This document shows positions 9,406 through 19,329 of a stretch of DNA of 29,729 bases, in pieces. A program made the translations under genes and the position numbers. The stretch comes from Zygnema cylindricum (lineage: Eukaryota > Streptophyta > Zygnematophyceae > Zygnematales > Zygnemataceae): the NCBI GenBank assembly GCA_037447655.1, contig JBBHKE010000139.1, forward strand, positions 111,791 to 141,519. The letters are read 5' to 3'. Each line of letters begins with the position of its first letter. Positions within the stretch are counted from its first letter, which is position 1. The notes under the pieces were generated by a model. The model worked only from the letters and a program-made list of their open reading frames with translations. It was not told where the DNA came from and searched no databases.

Positions 9406-9614
9406 ATATACCTTTTAGTAAATAATCCCTTAACTAGTATAAATTCCCCGTAAACCTTAGGATAGCCTAGGTAGCCATGGCTCTAGCTTCCTCTCAAATT
9501 TCTCAGTGACTGCGACAAGTTTGAGAGTTGGAGAGAGAAGTTAGAGGTAGACTGCCTCGGCTTCTTTATTTCTATTCAGACCTAGAAAATTCTTTAAAAC
9601 CATTAGTTTGTACA

Positions 9615-9627
9615 CTCCCCTTATTTT
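9615..9627 (-). other. polypurine tract of Copia element 2
   Basis: GAAAATAAGGGGAG read on the minus strand ends exactly at the TGTACA start of the 3' LTR and begins at the RNase H stop codon (9628-9630). This is the expected plus-strand priming site. Confidence 0.85.
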
Positions 9628-10135
9628 CTAGTCAATCTTTAATTTCAGACCACACTTCTCCCTGCACAAAATTAGCTTAGGGGAAGGCAAAGGTTTGGTC
9701 ATCATATCTGCTACCATCTCACTATCTGGTCTGTACTCTAAACTGATTATTTTGTTTTCTACTTTCTCTCTAACAAAGCTGAGTCTGATGTCCATGTGTT
9801 TGGCTTTAAAACGATGTTTAGGATTGGCAGAAATAGCGATTGCTGCCTGATTATCACAAAATATTTTTTGCACACCACTCTTAAGGTGACCAAGCACACC
9901 GAGCAAAGACTTGACCCACATCAATTCTTTTACAGCAGAGCAAGAGGCCATATACTCAGCCTCTATGGTGGACTGAGCAATAACCTTTTGTTGTTTGCTA
10001 CTCTAACAGCAAGCCCCATCACGCACATATAATACATATCCAGAAGTGCATCTCCTCATCGGAGCATCACCATAACTGGCATCACTCCAAGTAGTGATGT
10101 CAGTATTCTCCCCACCCAAATGCAACCATAGATCC
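9628..10135 (-). pseudogene. Copia RNase H domain (element 2)
   Basis: C-terminal end of the polyprotein. The visible open part (9628-9951) includes MASCSAVKELMWVKSLL, FCDNQAAIAI with the catalytic Asp, LSFVREKVENKI and the terminal MTKPLPSP motif, matching the RNase H of element 1 position for position. The upstream part of the domain, including the first Asp region and the M-E-A-E-Y motif, lies in other frames between about 9952 and 10135. The RT frame shifts near 10130, after RYLIG, and there is at least one further break before 9951. Confidence 0.85.
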
Positions 10136-11189
10136 CTATTCCTATCAAGTATCTAAGGATTCTCTTAGCTGCCTCCCAATCCTTCTTAGTGGGAGCATTT
10201 AGACTTCTACTCATCACTCCTACAGCTGCAGCTAAATCCGGCCGGGTACAATTCATAAAATAGATTAGACTTCCCACTACTTGCCTATAAGGAATAGTCT
10301 GCATGAACTTCTGTTCATCAAGAGATAATTCCTCGTCTAAGACTATGACTCCTTCTTCCTCACTCCCCTCACTTCCCTTCTTCAACTCCATTGGTGTTGT
10401 ACAACTATTAGCTTTATCCATTTGAAATTTTTCAAGCATGTTCCCTATTGCTTCATTTTGAGTCAATCTTATAATTTTCCTTTTTCGGTCTCTCTCTACT
10501 TGAATTCCCAAAATATATTTTGCTTCCCCCATATCCTTCATTTCAAATCTCCCCTTAAGATCGGTTTTCAGTTTATTAATTTTTTCCATTGATTTACTTA
10601 AAACAAACAAATCATCAACATAAATTGCAATAAATATAAAACCTTCCTCATCTTCGAAAACATAGATTGAGTGATGTGAGCTGATCCGGATATATCCTAG
10701 ACCGGTAAGAAACTCATCAAGCTTCTTATTCCATTGTCGAGGCGCCTGTTTCAAACCATAAAGAGATTTAATCAGCCGGCATACCTTACTCTCCTCTCCT
10801 TCCTCCACAAAACCTTCGGGTTGTCCCATGAAGATCTCCTCTTCCAATTCTCCATGCAAAAAGGTTGTCTTGATGTCCATCTGGTGCACTTCCATGTCTT
10901 CTGCTGCTGCTAAACTGAGAAGTATGCGGACGGAAGGAATTCTGACCACCGGGGGAAAGGTTTCCTCGTAGTCAATTCCCTCCTTTTGTGTAAATCCCTT
11001 TGCCACTAATCTGGCCTTGTAGCGCTCGATTGTGGTATCTGGGTTCAGCTTTAATTTGAAAACCCACTTACAACCGATTGGTTTTCGATTAGGTGGACAA
11101 TCCACCAGCTCCCACGTATCGGCTGCCATAATTGAGGCCATCTCCTCATTGATGGCTGTCTTCCACCGATTTCTTTCTGGACAAGTCAT
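10056..11189 (-). pseudogene. Copia reverse transcriptase (element 2)
   Basis: A 377-residue open frame carrying the whole Copia RT. It starts in the W-x-x-A-(I/M)-x-x-E-(M/I) region (RWKTAINEEMASI). The motifs in order are GCKWVFKLK, ARLVAKGFTQ (about 59-68), YEETFPPVV (74-82), the first catalytic Asp in QMDIKTTF (D105), SLYGLKQAPRQW (142-153) and the catalytic YVDD box (190-193). The connection region YRQVVGSLIYF..TRPD follows. The last ~25 residues are out of frame relative to element 1 because of a frameshift near 10130. Upstream, this frame continues into the integrase C-terminal segment and is separated from it only by a stop codon at about 11298. Confidence 0.95.
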
Positions 11190-11858
11190 CGCCTCTCCAT
11201 AAGTTTGAGGTTCATCTTGATGAGATAGTTTAGTTACCTTGTTATTAACCTGTTTTCCTTGCAGTCTTTTGATGCTTCTCCTTCCCCCCTCAAAATATTA
11301 CGCCGGAATAGATGGTTCTCGTGGATTCTTTCGAACAAACTCGGCTTCTCCCCTATCCCTTGATTCCGAACCAATTTCCACCACGTCTTCCTCTTCGGGT
11401 AGAGTTGTCACTAGAGTTTCCACAGCCAGGTCCTTTTCGGTCTGATTTGTACCTGCAAGAATGTCATCTTCTCTAAAACCTAGATAGTTAGGAAGCTCAA
11501 AGTCATCGGAATTTTTTGACTCAAATCTGATTTTTACTGACTTCGTATATTTGAAGGGATCCACAGACTTTCCTTCATCCATAACTACTAGATGCTTTAC
11601 TAAGATTATATCTTCCCTTTTTAGATCATAAACTCTATATCCTTTAACATCCTCATCATATCGTAATAGGTATCCCGGTTTTCCTTTAGGATCTAGCTTC
11701 CAATTGGACCGATCAGTATCTAGACTGAATACTTGACTGTCGAAAACCTTTAAGTGAGATATGTCTGGTTTCCGGCCTGTCCATCTCTCATAAGGTGTTT
11801 GACCTTTTATAGCTGAAGTAAAAACTCTACTCTTGAGGTAATTTGCACAGTTCATTGC
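11190..11858 (-). pseudogene. Copia integrase C-terminal region and linker (element 2)
   Basis: The open frame 11298-11855 reads NYLKSRVFTSAIKGQTPYERWTG in its first part. This is the conserved T-P-Y-E-x-W-x-G-x-K-P motif that follows the catalytic core of Copia integrases, then the SH3-like YLLRYDEDVKGYRVYDL segment. An acidic, serine-rich linker leads toward RT. One in-frame TAA separates it from the catalytic core upstream (about 11861) and one TAA near 11298 separates it from the RT frame. Both look like single-base changes in an otherwise continuous frame. Confidence 0.85.
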
Positions 11859-12681
11859 TTATGCCCAAAACCTTTTTCCTATATTTTTATTTAACAACAT
11901 ACTTCTAGCACTATCACTTAGTGTTCTATTTAATCTTTCAGCTACCCCATTCTGTGCCGAGTTTTCTGGAATTGTCTTTTGGTGTTGGACCCCATCTTCC
12001 CTCAAAAAATCCTCAAACTGGTTAGAAGTATACTCTCCACCATTGTCACTCCTTACTCTCTTGATTGAAGTTTCATGGAGTTTTTCGCTCCAAGCTTTAT
12101 ATTGTCTAAAACAGTCCTGAGCTTCTGACTTGTTTTTCAAAAAAATACACCCGGGAATACCGAGACCAATCATCAGTTATAGTCATCATAAATCTCTTCC
12201 CCCGTGGTGAGGGCACTTTAGCCGGTCCCCAAATATCTGTGTGTACTAGATCTAGAATTTTCTCTCCCTTATAGGTGGCTAATTTAGGAAAGGGTAATTT
12301 GTGTGCTTTACCTTGAGCACATCCACTACAATCACTTATATCATCACTCGCACTGAATTGAATCCCTTCCACCACTCCCATCTTCTTCATCTCTCTTAAC
12401 TTATCTAGTTTCACATGCCCAAGCCTCTTATGCCACATCATAATATCATGAACACCAGCATAATAAAGTTTCTTCGTTTCATTACTTAAGATCAGCCTAA
12501 ACATCCCATGGCTACCTTTCTCAGCAATGAAATAGACATCCTCCTCAAAACTAGCAATAAAGACTCCTTCCCTAATGCTAGTGAAAAAACCCTTATCATC
12601 TAATACTGATGTAGAGTTAAGATTTTTGTTCAGCTCCGGAATAAACAATACATCGGAGAATGTTAATATGGATGTCTTTCC
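11859..12681 (-). pseudogene. Copia integrase: zinc finger and catalytic core (element 2)
   Basis: Two frames cover the domain. The first (12106-12648) has the HHCC zinc finger (WHKRLGHVK with two His, then CSGCAQGKAHKLPF with two Cys). It also has the first catalytic Asp in HTDIWGP and the segment ITDDWSRYSRVYFF. After a frameshift between 12106 and 12173, the second frame (11859-12173) has RSDNGGEY with the second catalytic Asp (about D43) and QNGVAERLNR with the catalytic Glu (about E79). All three DDE residues are present, but the frame is broken. A stop near 12682 also separates integrase from the protease part. Confidence 0.9.
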
Positions 12682-13281
12682 TTATACTAACACTTTCAGA
12701 TCTACCGATCCTACAAGAGTAATGGTGAGTATCCTCCCATCCCCGTACTCTATCTCTACGGTGGGAATCTTTCTTATCTTAGTGAACAGGTGCCTATCCT
12801 TACACATGTGCATGGAAGCACCTGAATCTACAATCCAGCCTGCTTCACCTTTCAATCCACCGTAAGCACATTTCTGCCTTCGTGGAATTTCGAACTCATT
12901 TTTCGCCTCCAACTCCTCATCCAAAAGGAGCTCATCGTCCTCGTCCTCGGATTCCGCCTCAAGTACCTGTGTGACAAGGGCCTTTTTCTTTCCTCTCAGG
13001 GTACCACCGGTCTGCCCCTCCTTTAACCGAAGCTCGGTTAGCTTAGTGCACTCTGCCATATAGTGCCCCGGTTTCTTACAAAAATGACATAAACCTTTGG
13101 GAGCCCTTGGTTCGAACTCGTCGGCTTGTTTTTTCTGCTCCCTACCCCCATAGTTTCCGACCGGTTTTCGGGAATCCTTGTTCCTCCAATCAGTCGCTGT
13201 TGCCAAGGCTTCGCCACTCTTTCCTCCCTTTCGGATCTCAATTGTATTCTCTCAAACGAGAATCATCCCTACCACTGAGTT
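12682..13281 (-). pseudogene. Copia nucleocapsid zinc knuckle and aspartic protease (element 2)
   Basis: The frame 12682-13206 has a perfect CX2CX4HX4C zinc knuckle (CHFCKKPGHYMAEC, residues 40-53), the RNA-binding motif of Gag. A long acidic stretch follows (about 83-106), then the retroviral-type protease active site WIVDSGAS (Asp about 127) with the Copia-type HMCKDRHLF segment. Upstream, 13207-13281 is readable only by changing frame twice (RSEREERVAKP lies in another frame, 13038-13241), so there are two indels between gag and this part. The frame stops at 12682 within the protease, and the integrase follows in the same frame. Confidence 0.9.
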
Positions 13282-13986
13282 CTATATCCACCTTGAGTCC
13301 GGCAAGTCATGCACACGGTTGACTATGTTCTCAAACTCATCAGGTAACTTCATCAGTAAACAGTTAACCTTTTCTTTTTCACTAAAATCTTTTCCCGCAC
13401 TCTCTAGATCCATGAAGAGTGTAGCAAGCTCATTGCAAAAATCCAGCATATTTTCCCCTTTGTATACATACTCCTTAACTTTCTGATCAGCCAACTGTTG
13501 TTGCTGAATCGTACCACTTCGGTACGTCTCTATGAGAGCCATCCAAAGATCGGATGCCCTTTCTACCTGCAAATGAGGACATGCAAGTCTTTGAGTGAGA
13601 TAGCGTAGGATGAAGTGCTTTGCCGCCATATTGTTAAAGTCCCAGGTTTCAGTATCATTCTCCTCGTTCCTCGAAATAGGTGACATGAATGCCGAACCAG
13701 TTGCTATTGGTAGGGTCGTCTCCTTCTCCTTTCCTTTGTCCACCACCTCTCTTTCTTTTGTTTCCTCCGTTGAAGGTGGATCTTCTTTCCTGGTGAATCT
13801 GCTTCCTCCAAACCCTAGAGGAATTCCAAGACTTGATGGACGCCTCAGCCGTCCACTCACTATCTCCCAAAACCTTTTTTCGCATAGAGCTCCTATCATC
13901 ATACTTTCCCAGTATATGAATCCAGTTCCATTAAATATTGGTACCCTAGAGGGTGGGCCCATAACCTGAAACTCTAAGACCTCCAT
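13282..13986 (-). pseudogene. Copia gag (element 2)
   Basis: A 234-residue open frame beginning MEVLEFQVMGPPSRVPIF. A DUF4219-like N-terminus is at about residues 11-45 (FIYWESMM..RFWEIVSG). A Lys/Glu-rich segment follows, then the UBN2 type Gag domain (about 105-225, with LTQRLACPHLQVERASDLWMAL, QLADQKVKEY, FCNELATLF, LLMKLPDEFENIV). It assembles the virus-like particle in related elements. The first Met (13986) lies 20 bp inside the LTR, and a second Met at 13962 lies 5 nt beyond the LTR end. Both contexts recur in element 3, but there only the upstream Met is kept, which favours the start inside the LTR. The frame is lost after DLPDSRW at about 13285. Confidence 0.9.
13950..13961 (-). other. 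candidate primer-binding site of element 2
   Basis: TGGGCCCACCCT starts 5 nt after the LTR end and begins with the TGG expected to pair with a tRNA 3' CCA. It is conserved in element 3 (4704-4715). It is not the common plant initiator-Met site (TGGTATCAGAGC), and I cannot name the matching tRNA. It also lies inside the gag frame. Confidence 0.3.
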
Positions 13987-15012
13987 AAGTCCTTAGAGTG
14001 GACAGCTTCCAAAAAGCCTCTAGGATAATCTAACCCCTTTGTGTTTCAGCGAAAACAACTGCCTCCCTGGCAGACAAAAACTTTGACCACCGGCACCCCT
14101 GTGAAGGCAAGACTCCCTTGAGTCGATAGCAAAAAGAATCTCTGAATTTGCTCCCCTGAGTAGTAAGTTATGGAGGGTCAAAATTGACCTTTTGTACAGA
14201 AGCTCTCTGGGAGAGAGGGTCCTATCTCCTAATTTTTCTAAGTCCTATCTCTCTCACAGACTCTATCTACTGATGTACGGAACCAATCAGAATACAGTTC
14301 CGTACGAAAAAGTACAACTGCCGGTGTACTTCATGTACGAACATTGTACGACATGGCCCAAATGTCGACACATGTCATATCCGGATTCGGTGCCATAATC
14401 TCCGGAGATTCCACGATCCAATGTAATTTTGCCACGCGTCATCCGATGTGGCGATGGCCACAAACCGCCGAAATCTTCTTCCGCGATCTCGGCGCTAATT
14501 CCGGCCGTCCGATTAGAATCTAATTTAATCGTAGCCGTAATAAATACATGCGCGGTATTCGTTTCACTTACGAAATAAATGCGCGGTATTGATTTCGTGC
14601 ATGTACCGTATTTCGTACTTATACATTACCGGATCTATGAATACCGTATACAATTACAGTTAAATGATTTAACCTACGTATTAATATTTAAGTAACTATC
14701 GTACTATATAATACGTAACACTACTGCTAGACTTAACAGCTAAGGCTACCGGCTATTCCTGGTTGTCGGCCGGGAGGCACCAGGATCAAATCTTGTGGCC
14801 GGCATATACCTTTTACTAAATAATCCCTTAACTAGTATAAATTTCCCGTAAACCTCAGGATAGCCTAGTTAGCCATGGCTCTAGCTTCCTCTCAAATTTC
14901 TCAGTGACTGCGACAAGTTTGAGAGTTGGAGAGAGAAGTTAGAGGTAGACTGCCTCGGCTTCTTTATTTCTATTCAGACCTAGAAAATACTTTAAATCCA
15001 TTAGTTTCTACA
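13967..15012 (-). repeat. 5' LTR of Copia element 2 (LTR-B)
   Basis: 1046 bp. On the minus strand it starts TGTAGAAACTAATGG at 15012 and ends AGAGTTTCA at 13967. It is nearly identical to LTR-A, including the tRNA-like block (about 14734-14803, AGGATCAAATCTTG) and the inverted TTGACC pair (14176-14189). To the right, at 15013, similarity to the LTR family stops abruptly. Confidence 0.85.
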
Positions 15013-16112
15013 TATTACATTCACTTACGGCACAATGTGAAATGTGCGTGGAACGGGACTGCGGTTCGGCATCAGATGTCAAGAACTCAAACGGCTCCAA
15101 ACCTAGCAGATGTTTAAAGTTATGAACCCTCGGAGGTTCATGCATTATTTTGTTTAGCTTAGGAGGGTTTTTATCCTCTAGGTGTAGATGTAAGGCATCC
15201 CGAGGCGGCCATGCAACGGTCGTCTCCAAAAACTAGAAGAGTTTGCACATAATACCTGCATGCTTAGAGACATATAGAAATTACTGTAGCTGTACGGTTG
15301 GTGAAAGCAAATGATAAATGCCATTTGGCGTTATAGTAATAGTTGCAAATTAAAGCACGGGAATCCAACATTGGAAGTTGTTCGTTTTTTGGTAGGCGTT
15401 TTTTTTAGGATTTGTTGAACAGTTTGTTAGTTAAGGTTTCACCTAAATATTTAGTGGCAGACTTGTTTTGAGTTAGGGTTTTCTTTCACGCCCATAGTCT
15501 ATGCTAGTGACTCTCTTTAAGCTCGATATTCTCTTTTTGTACGAAGTCCTTACCTAATCTACCGGCGCACGCCAGCCTGCAAGGTTTCCCTTCAGATTGT
15601 GTTCTATTTGCCGTTGTGTACAATTTGTGTTGTGGGGATTTGGTGATTTCTTGCAGTTAGAGAGCTGACTTTGCAGCCTAGCTCTCCTCTAGTTTGGCTT
15701 AGGGGAACACCGGCTATCTCGGCTCCTTCGACCAGCTAAGGAAGGGTTCTTATCTGCTGATTGGACTCATGTAGGGAATATTAAAAGACTTCAGGGCCTT
15801 GTGGCTATTGTCCCAAATATTCCCGTTTTTTAATTTGCTTTATTCTAATTTTCTTTATTCCTTGTGTAAATTGTTTTGTTTTCTTTCTAGTTTATTTTTA
15901 ATTTGTTTGTGAAACTATATATATATATATACATATATATCTGTTATGTTTGGTTTTCATTTCATTTGTTGTTTAGTTTGTTTTTGAGTTGTTGAATCTG
16001 AGATTGTTGAACTGTCCGGTATCGTTTTCCCTTCTTTCTGCAAACCCGGTTAACTCACTCGTAACATCTAGAAAACGTAAAAACTGAGAACTTCAAAAAA
16101 AAAAAAAAACCT

Positions 16113-16163
<51 letters not shown>

Positions 16164-17043
16164 AGGTTGCACGAATTATAACATTGAATTATCGTTGCTT
16201 TATAGACGGGTAGGGCGTGTCATAGCGCCGATACGCGTACCCTAACAGGCTACTAACTACGATGATATTTTGAGATGTGACCTTTTCTCGACAATTCAGA
16301 ATTCGAGGGAGGTTGGATCATCAGTGGGAGACCTTACAAATCGCTCTAGGTGAGTAGTCGACTCCTTGTGGTTGCAGGCGCCTGATATAATGTTAAGCGT
16401 AGTCACCTAGAGGGGTTGGGATCCGACCGAAGGTTGTGCCTTCTTTTCCGCATAAGACATTGTTGTCGCATTTTCTCTAAATTTGATTGTTTTGGCCTTT
16501 GATAGTGGCTGCATATTTACATCAAGCCTTGTGGGCCCTGAATAATTTCTTTTTTTAATAGATATGGCCTATTGGGTCTTGGAGAGTTTCCTGTTTTACT
16601 ACATCTAGCTTTGTGGGCCTTGAATAGTTTCCCGTTTTATTAAATCTGGCCACAATTGGCCTTGCATATGCAACATGTTTCTTCTTGGTGTAGCTTGAAG
16701 TGACTTATTGTGGTGTGCTAATATCTGGCCGTGAACAAGCTTGTCAGGGGGGTTTTGCGATTAGACAAACCCTTGTGATACAGAAAAGATCGAATCGTGT
16801 GGGTGGTGCCTGATTGCGTGGATTGAGATATTGTCAACATGGTTGATTAGTATATCTAGCGGTGGGCATTTGCACACTGGCCTTGTGTGGGGTTTGGCAT
16901 CTAGTTGCATTTGGATAGTAAAACTGTCGGTTTACATGCCAACCTACTGGAACAATTTCCAGTTTCCGGCTAGTACAACTAGAAGCTCAAGTCTTTATCG
17001 TGGATCGGCCAGGGACTCCATCCCTGTCGGCTCCCCTCCTTTC
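15013..17043. other. repeat-like spacer, no gene recognised
   Basis: No supported gene. It contains T-rich sequence, a short TATA run (15918-15940), an A(14) run (16096-16109) followed by a long (AT)n tract, and a block near 16200-16240 (GGTAGGGCGTGTCATA). That block resembles the end of some plant LTRs but has no partner or primer site. It may be the wreck of another LTR element, but I cannot establish this. Confidence 0.5.
16115..16159. repeat. (AT)n microsatellite
   Basis: About 22 uninterrupted AT dinucleotides, preceded within a few bases by an A(14) run. It is likely polymorphic in length. Confidence 0.95.
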
Positions 17044-18415
17044 TGTTGTTCTTTGGTCTAAAATAGACCGTAGAAGCCACCCAAACTATCATGCAAAAAG
17101 CTAAGCAAAAATAGGTCGACGAACAATCATTTGAAATGCATCCTCCATTTAACATACAACAACATTTAGGGTTTCATGGAATAATCAACATAAATAAACC
17201 CTATGACAACATCTAAGGTTTGATGGAATAATCGACATAACAAACCCTAGGACAAATGCATAAACAATGCATATCAAACAAATATAAAATAACATAAATA
17301 AATAATAAAAACAAATGCATCACACATAACCAAGAGTATAATCAAAGTATAATCATTATATCATTCAAAGTGCATGACCTAATCGACAACCCTAAAACAC
17401 TACATCTTTGGTCCCCACTTTACTAACCAGCATTGATTATTTATTCCTAACAAAGCTCATTCCTATATATACACTTGTGAGCTGTCAATGAATCACTAAG
17501 TGTCAAAATAACCAACGTAAATTACGCAACTGTCACTAAATCCTATTTATGCATAATAACCTGTTACTATGAGTAAACTAATCGTAAGCGTACACCTGAG
17601 AGTCAAGCAATCGTAACCGTACACTTGTCTACAAGTACGACATCGTACACACACAAAACAAATTATTGAAAACCCTAATTGATCACTTAAATATAAACAT
17701 GATAATCAACTCTAATTTAATAATACATATACGACAAGAAAATGTTTCTTCAAATATTTACACCGACGCATCCACAAATCCGCGTCATAAGTGACAACTT
17801 GCTTAGTCACTTGTCGATAAGTCCACGTAGTGAATCGACATCGCATATGTACGGTCCACCTAATAATACGTCATTAAAGATAATGAGATCCCTTAAAAAT
17901 ATCGGCGGACGCCGTCCGCCCTCCGCGTGTACCTCGAACAACTTGCCCAAATCAATTCGTACGATCCAAATCCTGTCCGTACCGAAATCACGTACTGCGT
18001 CATAAATGCGCCTTGTCGCATTTAAGGTACACGTCATTTTCGATAAATGCATGTCGTAAATAAAGTACACCTAATAGTACACCTGTCCAATATAGATTCT
18101 ATGTACCATCGCGTACTTTCCATAAATCTCGCGCGCCAAATTTAAAGTACACCTGTCGCATTATGTTTCGTACGTGCGACGTACCATTTTATCTTCGTTG
18201 ATTATCTCACGTTGGATCGCTTCGCGATCCGCCGTCCATTTCCTCTCACATTTCGCGCCACTCAATTACTCCATTAAACTTACTCGTACATTTAATTCCC
18301 ACAATCCACAAATCATTTCGAACCTCCACAGTATATCGCGTAAATGCGTACGCACGAAACATCGCGTACGCACGAAGCGCCGTGTTCGCACGAAACTAAC
18401 TTTTCAAAAACAACA
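17044..18415 (-). mobile_element. family X solo-LTR-like insertion, right copy
   Basis: A 1372-bp block with plus-strand ends TGTTGTTCTTTGG and CAAAAACAACA, flanked by the perfect 5-bp duplication CTTTC (17039-17043 and 18416-18420). It is the inverse of 5633-6925 along its length (for example GGACCAAAGATG, GGGTTGTCGATTAGGTCATG and GCGGATCGCGAAG on the minus strand). TG...CA ends, a 5-bp duplication and the absence of coding sequence identify a solo LTR of about 1.3 kb. The conserved TATA box (17463-17471, minus) gives the sense strand. The superfamily is unknown because no internal region is seen. Confidence 0.8.
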
Positions 18416-18641
18416 CTTTCAAGTCTCCAGATCATACTGTCCTGTCTCAGCTTACGGTTTCACCCGGCGTTAGATCTTATATTACCACCATATATAGATA
18501 TTTCTCATCTTTCTCTTTGTCCTCTTCCCGCAGCTGGGGGGAAGACTCAGACCTAAACTCCCTTGATATTCGGGATTTGAATCTACTGACTTCGCTTTTC
18601 AGTTAGGCGGAACTATACACACTAACTCCGGTCCCTTTTGC

Positions 18642-18920
18642 ATGGACATAGCCTCGTCCATGAACACCAGAGGAGGTAAAAACCAGTTTTGTATTTCAAA
18701 TTTCAAGGACACAATGTCCTTATCACATTTTCACATGCTTTGTGATACTGAGATGCGCGACCTCGTATTCCGTTATCAAGATTGTTATGATTTACCGGTT
18801 GCTTTTTTGTTACTTGGGCGGTACCTTGGGGGATTTGCCCTATCACTGTATACACGGAAATATGCGGCAATCTATGCCATGACAAAAATGACACCCGCAT
18901 TTCTGGGTCTCTGGCTATAA
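18642..18920 (+). CDS. unrecognised 92-residue reading frame
   Basis: The frame starts MDIASSMNTRGGKNQFCI and includes a hydrophobic stretch, LPVAFLLLGRYLGGFALSLY, that could be one membrane segment (about residues 51-70). I recognise no family. There is no visible promoter, partner gene or splice extension. It lies in repeat-rich sequence 227 bp beyond the family X insertion, so it may be a chance frame or a fragment of a lost element protein. Confidence 0.15.
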   Translation: MDIASSMNTRGGKNQFCISNFKDTMSLSHFHMLCDTEMRDLVFRYQDCYDLPVAFLLLGRYLGGFALSLYTRKYAAIYAMTKMTPAFLGLWL

Positions 18921-19329
18921 CTGGCAGCCCATAAATTTTTTTCTAAGCCGCGGTACCCGCAATTTATGACTTTGCAGGTAATGAAATTTCACTTGAAATT
19001 CCCCCTGATACTTACTTGGCCCTGCTTTGTCATTTATTTTTGCTTAGTCCATGTGCTTCGTATGCTTTGTTTTTTCGGGCAGATTGATTGATTCATTTTT
19101 TTGGCGGTATATATTCTTCATACTCTGATTCTAGTCAGTAATACTGTACATATGTGATGGTTATCTATTTTTTGGTGTTTTTTGGTGACCCGAGGTGTAT
19201 TTGATCCATGCCACTCACTGTCGTATGGTCATGCACGACAAAGGGCGTGCTTTCCATTAGGTAGCGTCGGTAAACACTTTTTATTTGCGTGGCTCATTCT
19301 GGTTGGTAACACGTTGGTTAATATTCAAT

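Larger units (their letters stand above)
8568..9614 (-). repeat. 3' LTR of Copia element 2 (LTR-A)
   Basis: On the minus strand it starts TGTACAAACTAATGG right after the polypurine tract and ends AGAGTTTCA. Length is 1047 bp. It carries the tRNA-like module antisense at about 9336-9405, the inverted TTGACC pair at 8778-8791 and the CTCAGGGTAGC leader motif. It ends with the block ATGGAGGTCTCAGAGTTTCA, which in the 5' copy opens the gag frame. Beyond 8568 it runs straight into element 1 RT sequence. Confidence 0.85.
8568..15012 (-). mobile_element. Ty1/Copia retrotransposon, near full length, decayed (element 2)
   Basis: A 6445-bp minus-strand element with paired LTRs (13967-15012 as 5', 8568-9614 as 3'). 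The domain order is gag, zinc knuckle, protease, integrase, RT, RNase H, and integrase before RT defines Copia. A 240-bp LTR stretch shows seven differences between the copies (about 97%), pointing to fairly recent insertion. Despite that, the coding region has several stops and frameshifts. The bases flanking the two LTRs do not match (15013-15017 TATTA, 8563-8567 CTTCT), and the left flank is inside the RT of element 1. The ends may therefore have been rearranged by recombination after insertion. Confidence 0.9.

Noticed and set aside
8568-9614. LTR-A as the 5' LTR of element 1
   Set aside because: LTR-A is about 97% like LTR-B but far from LTR-1, so it belongs to element 2. Its contact with element 1 RT is a junction, not a leader.
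5633-18415. A 12.8-kb composite DNA transposon bounded by inverted repeats 5633-6925 and 17044-18415
   Set aside because: Each repeat has its own 5-bp target duplication and LTR-like ends, so they are independent insertions.
18560-18620. A further tRNA-like or SINE head (ATTCAAATCC on the minus strand)
   Set aside because: The A-box-like and B-box-like words are only about 16 nt apart, too close for a tRNA promoter.
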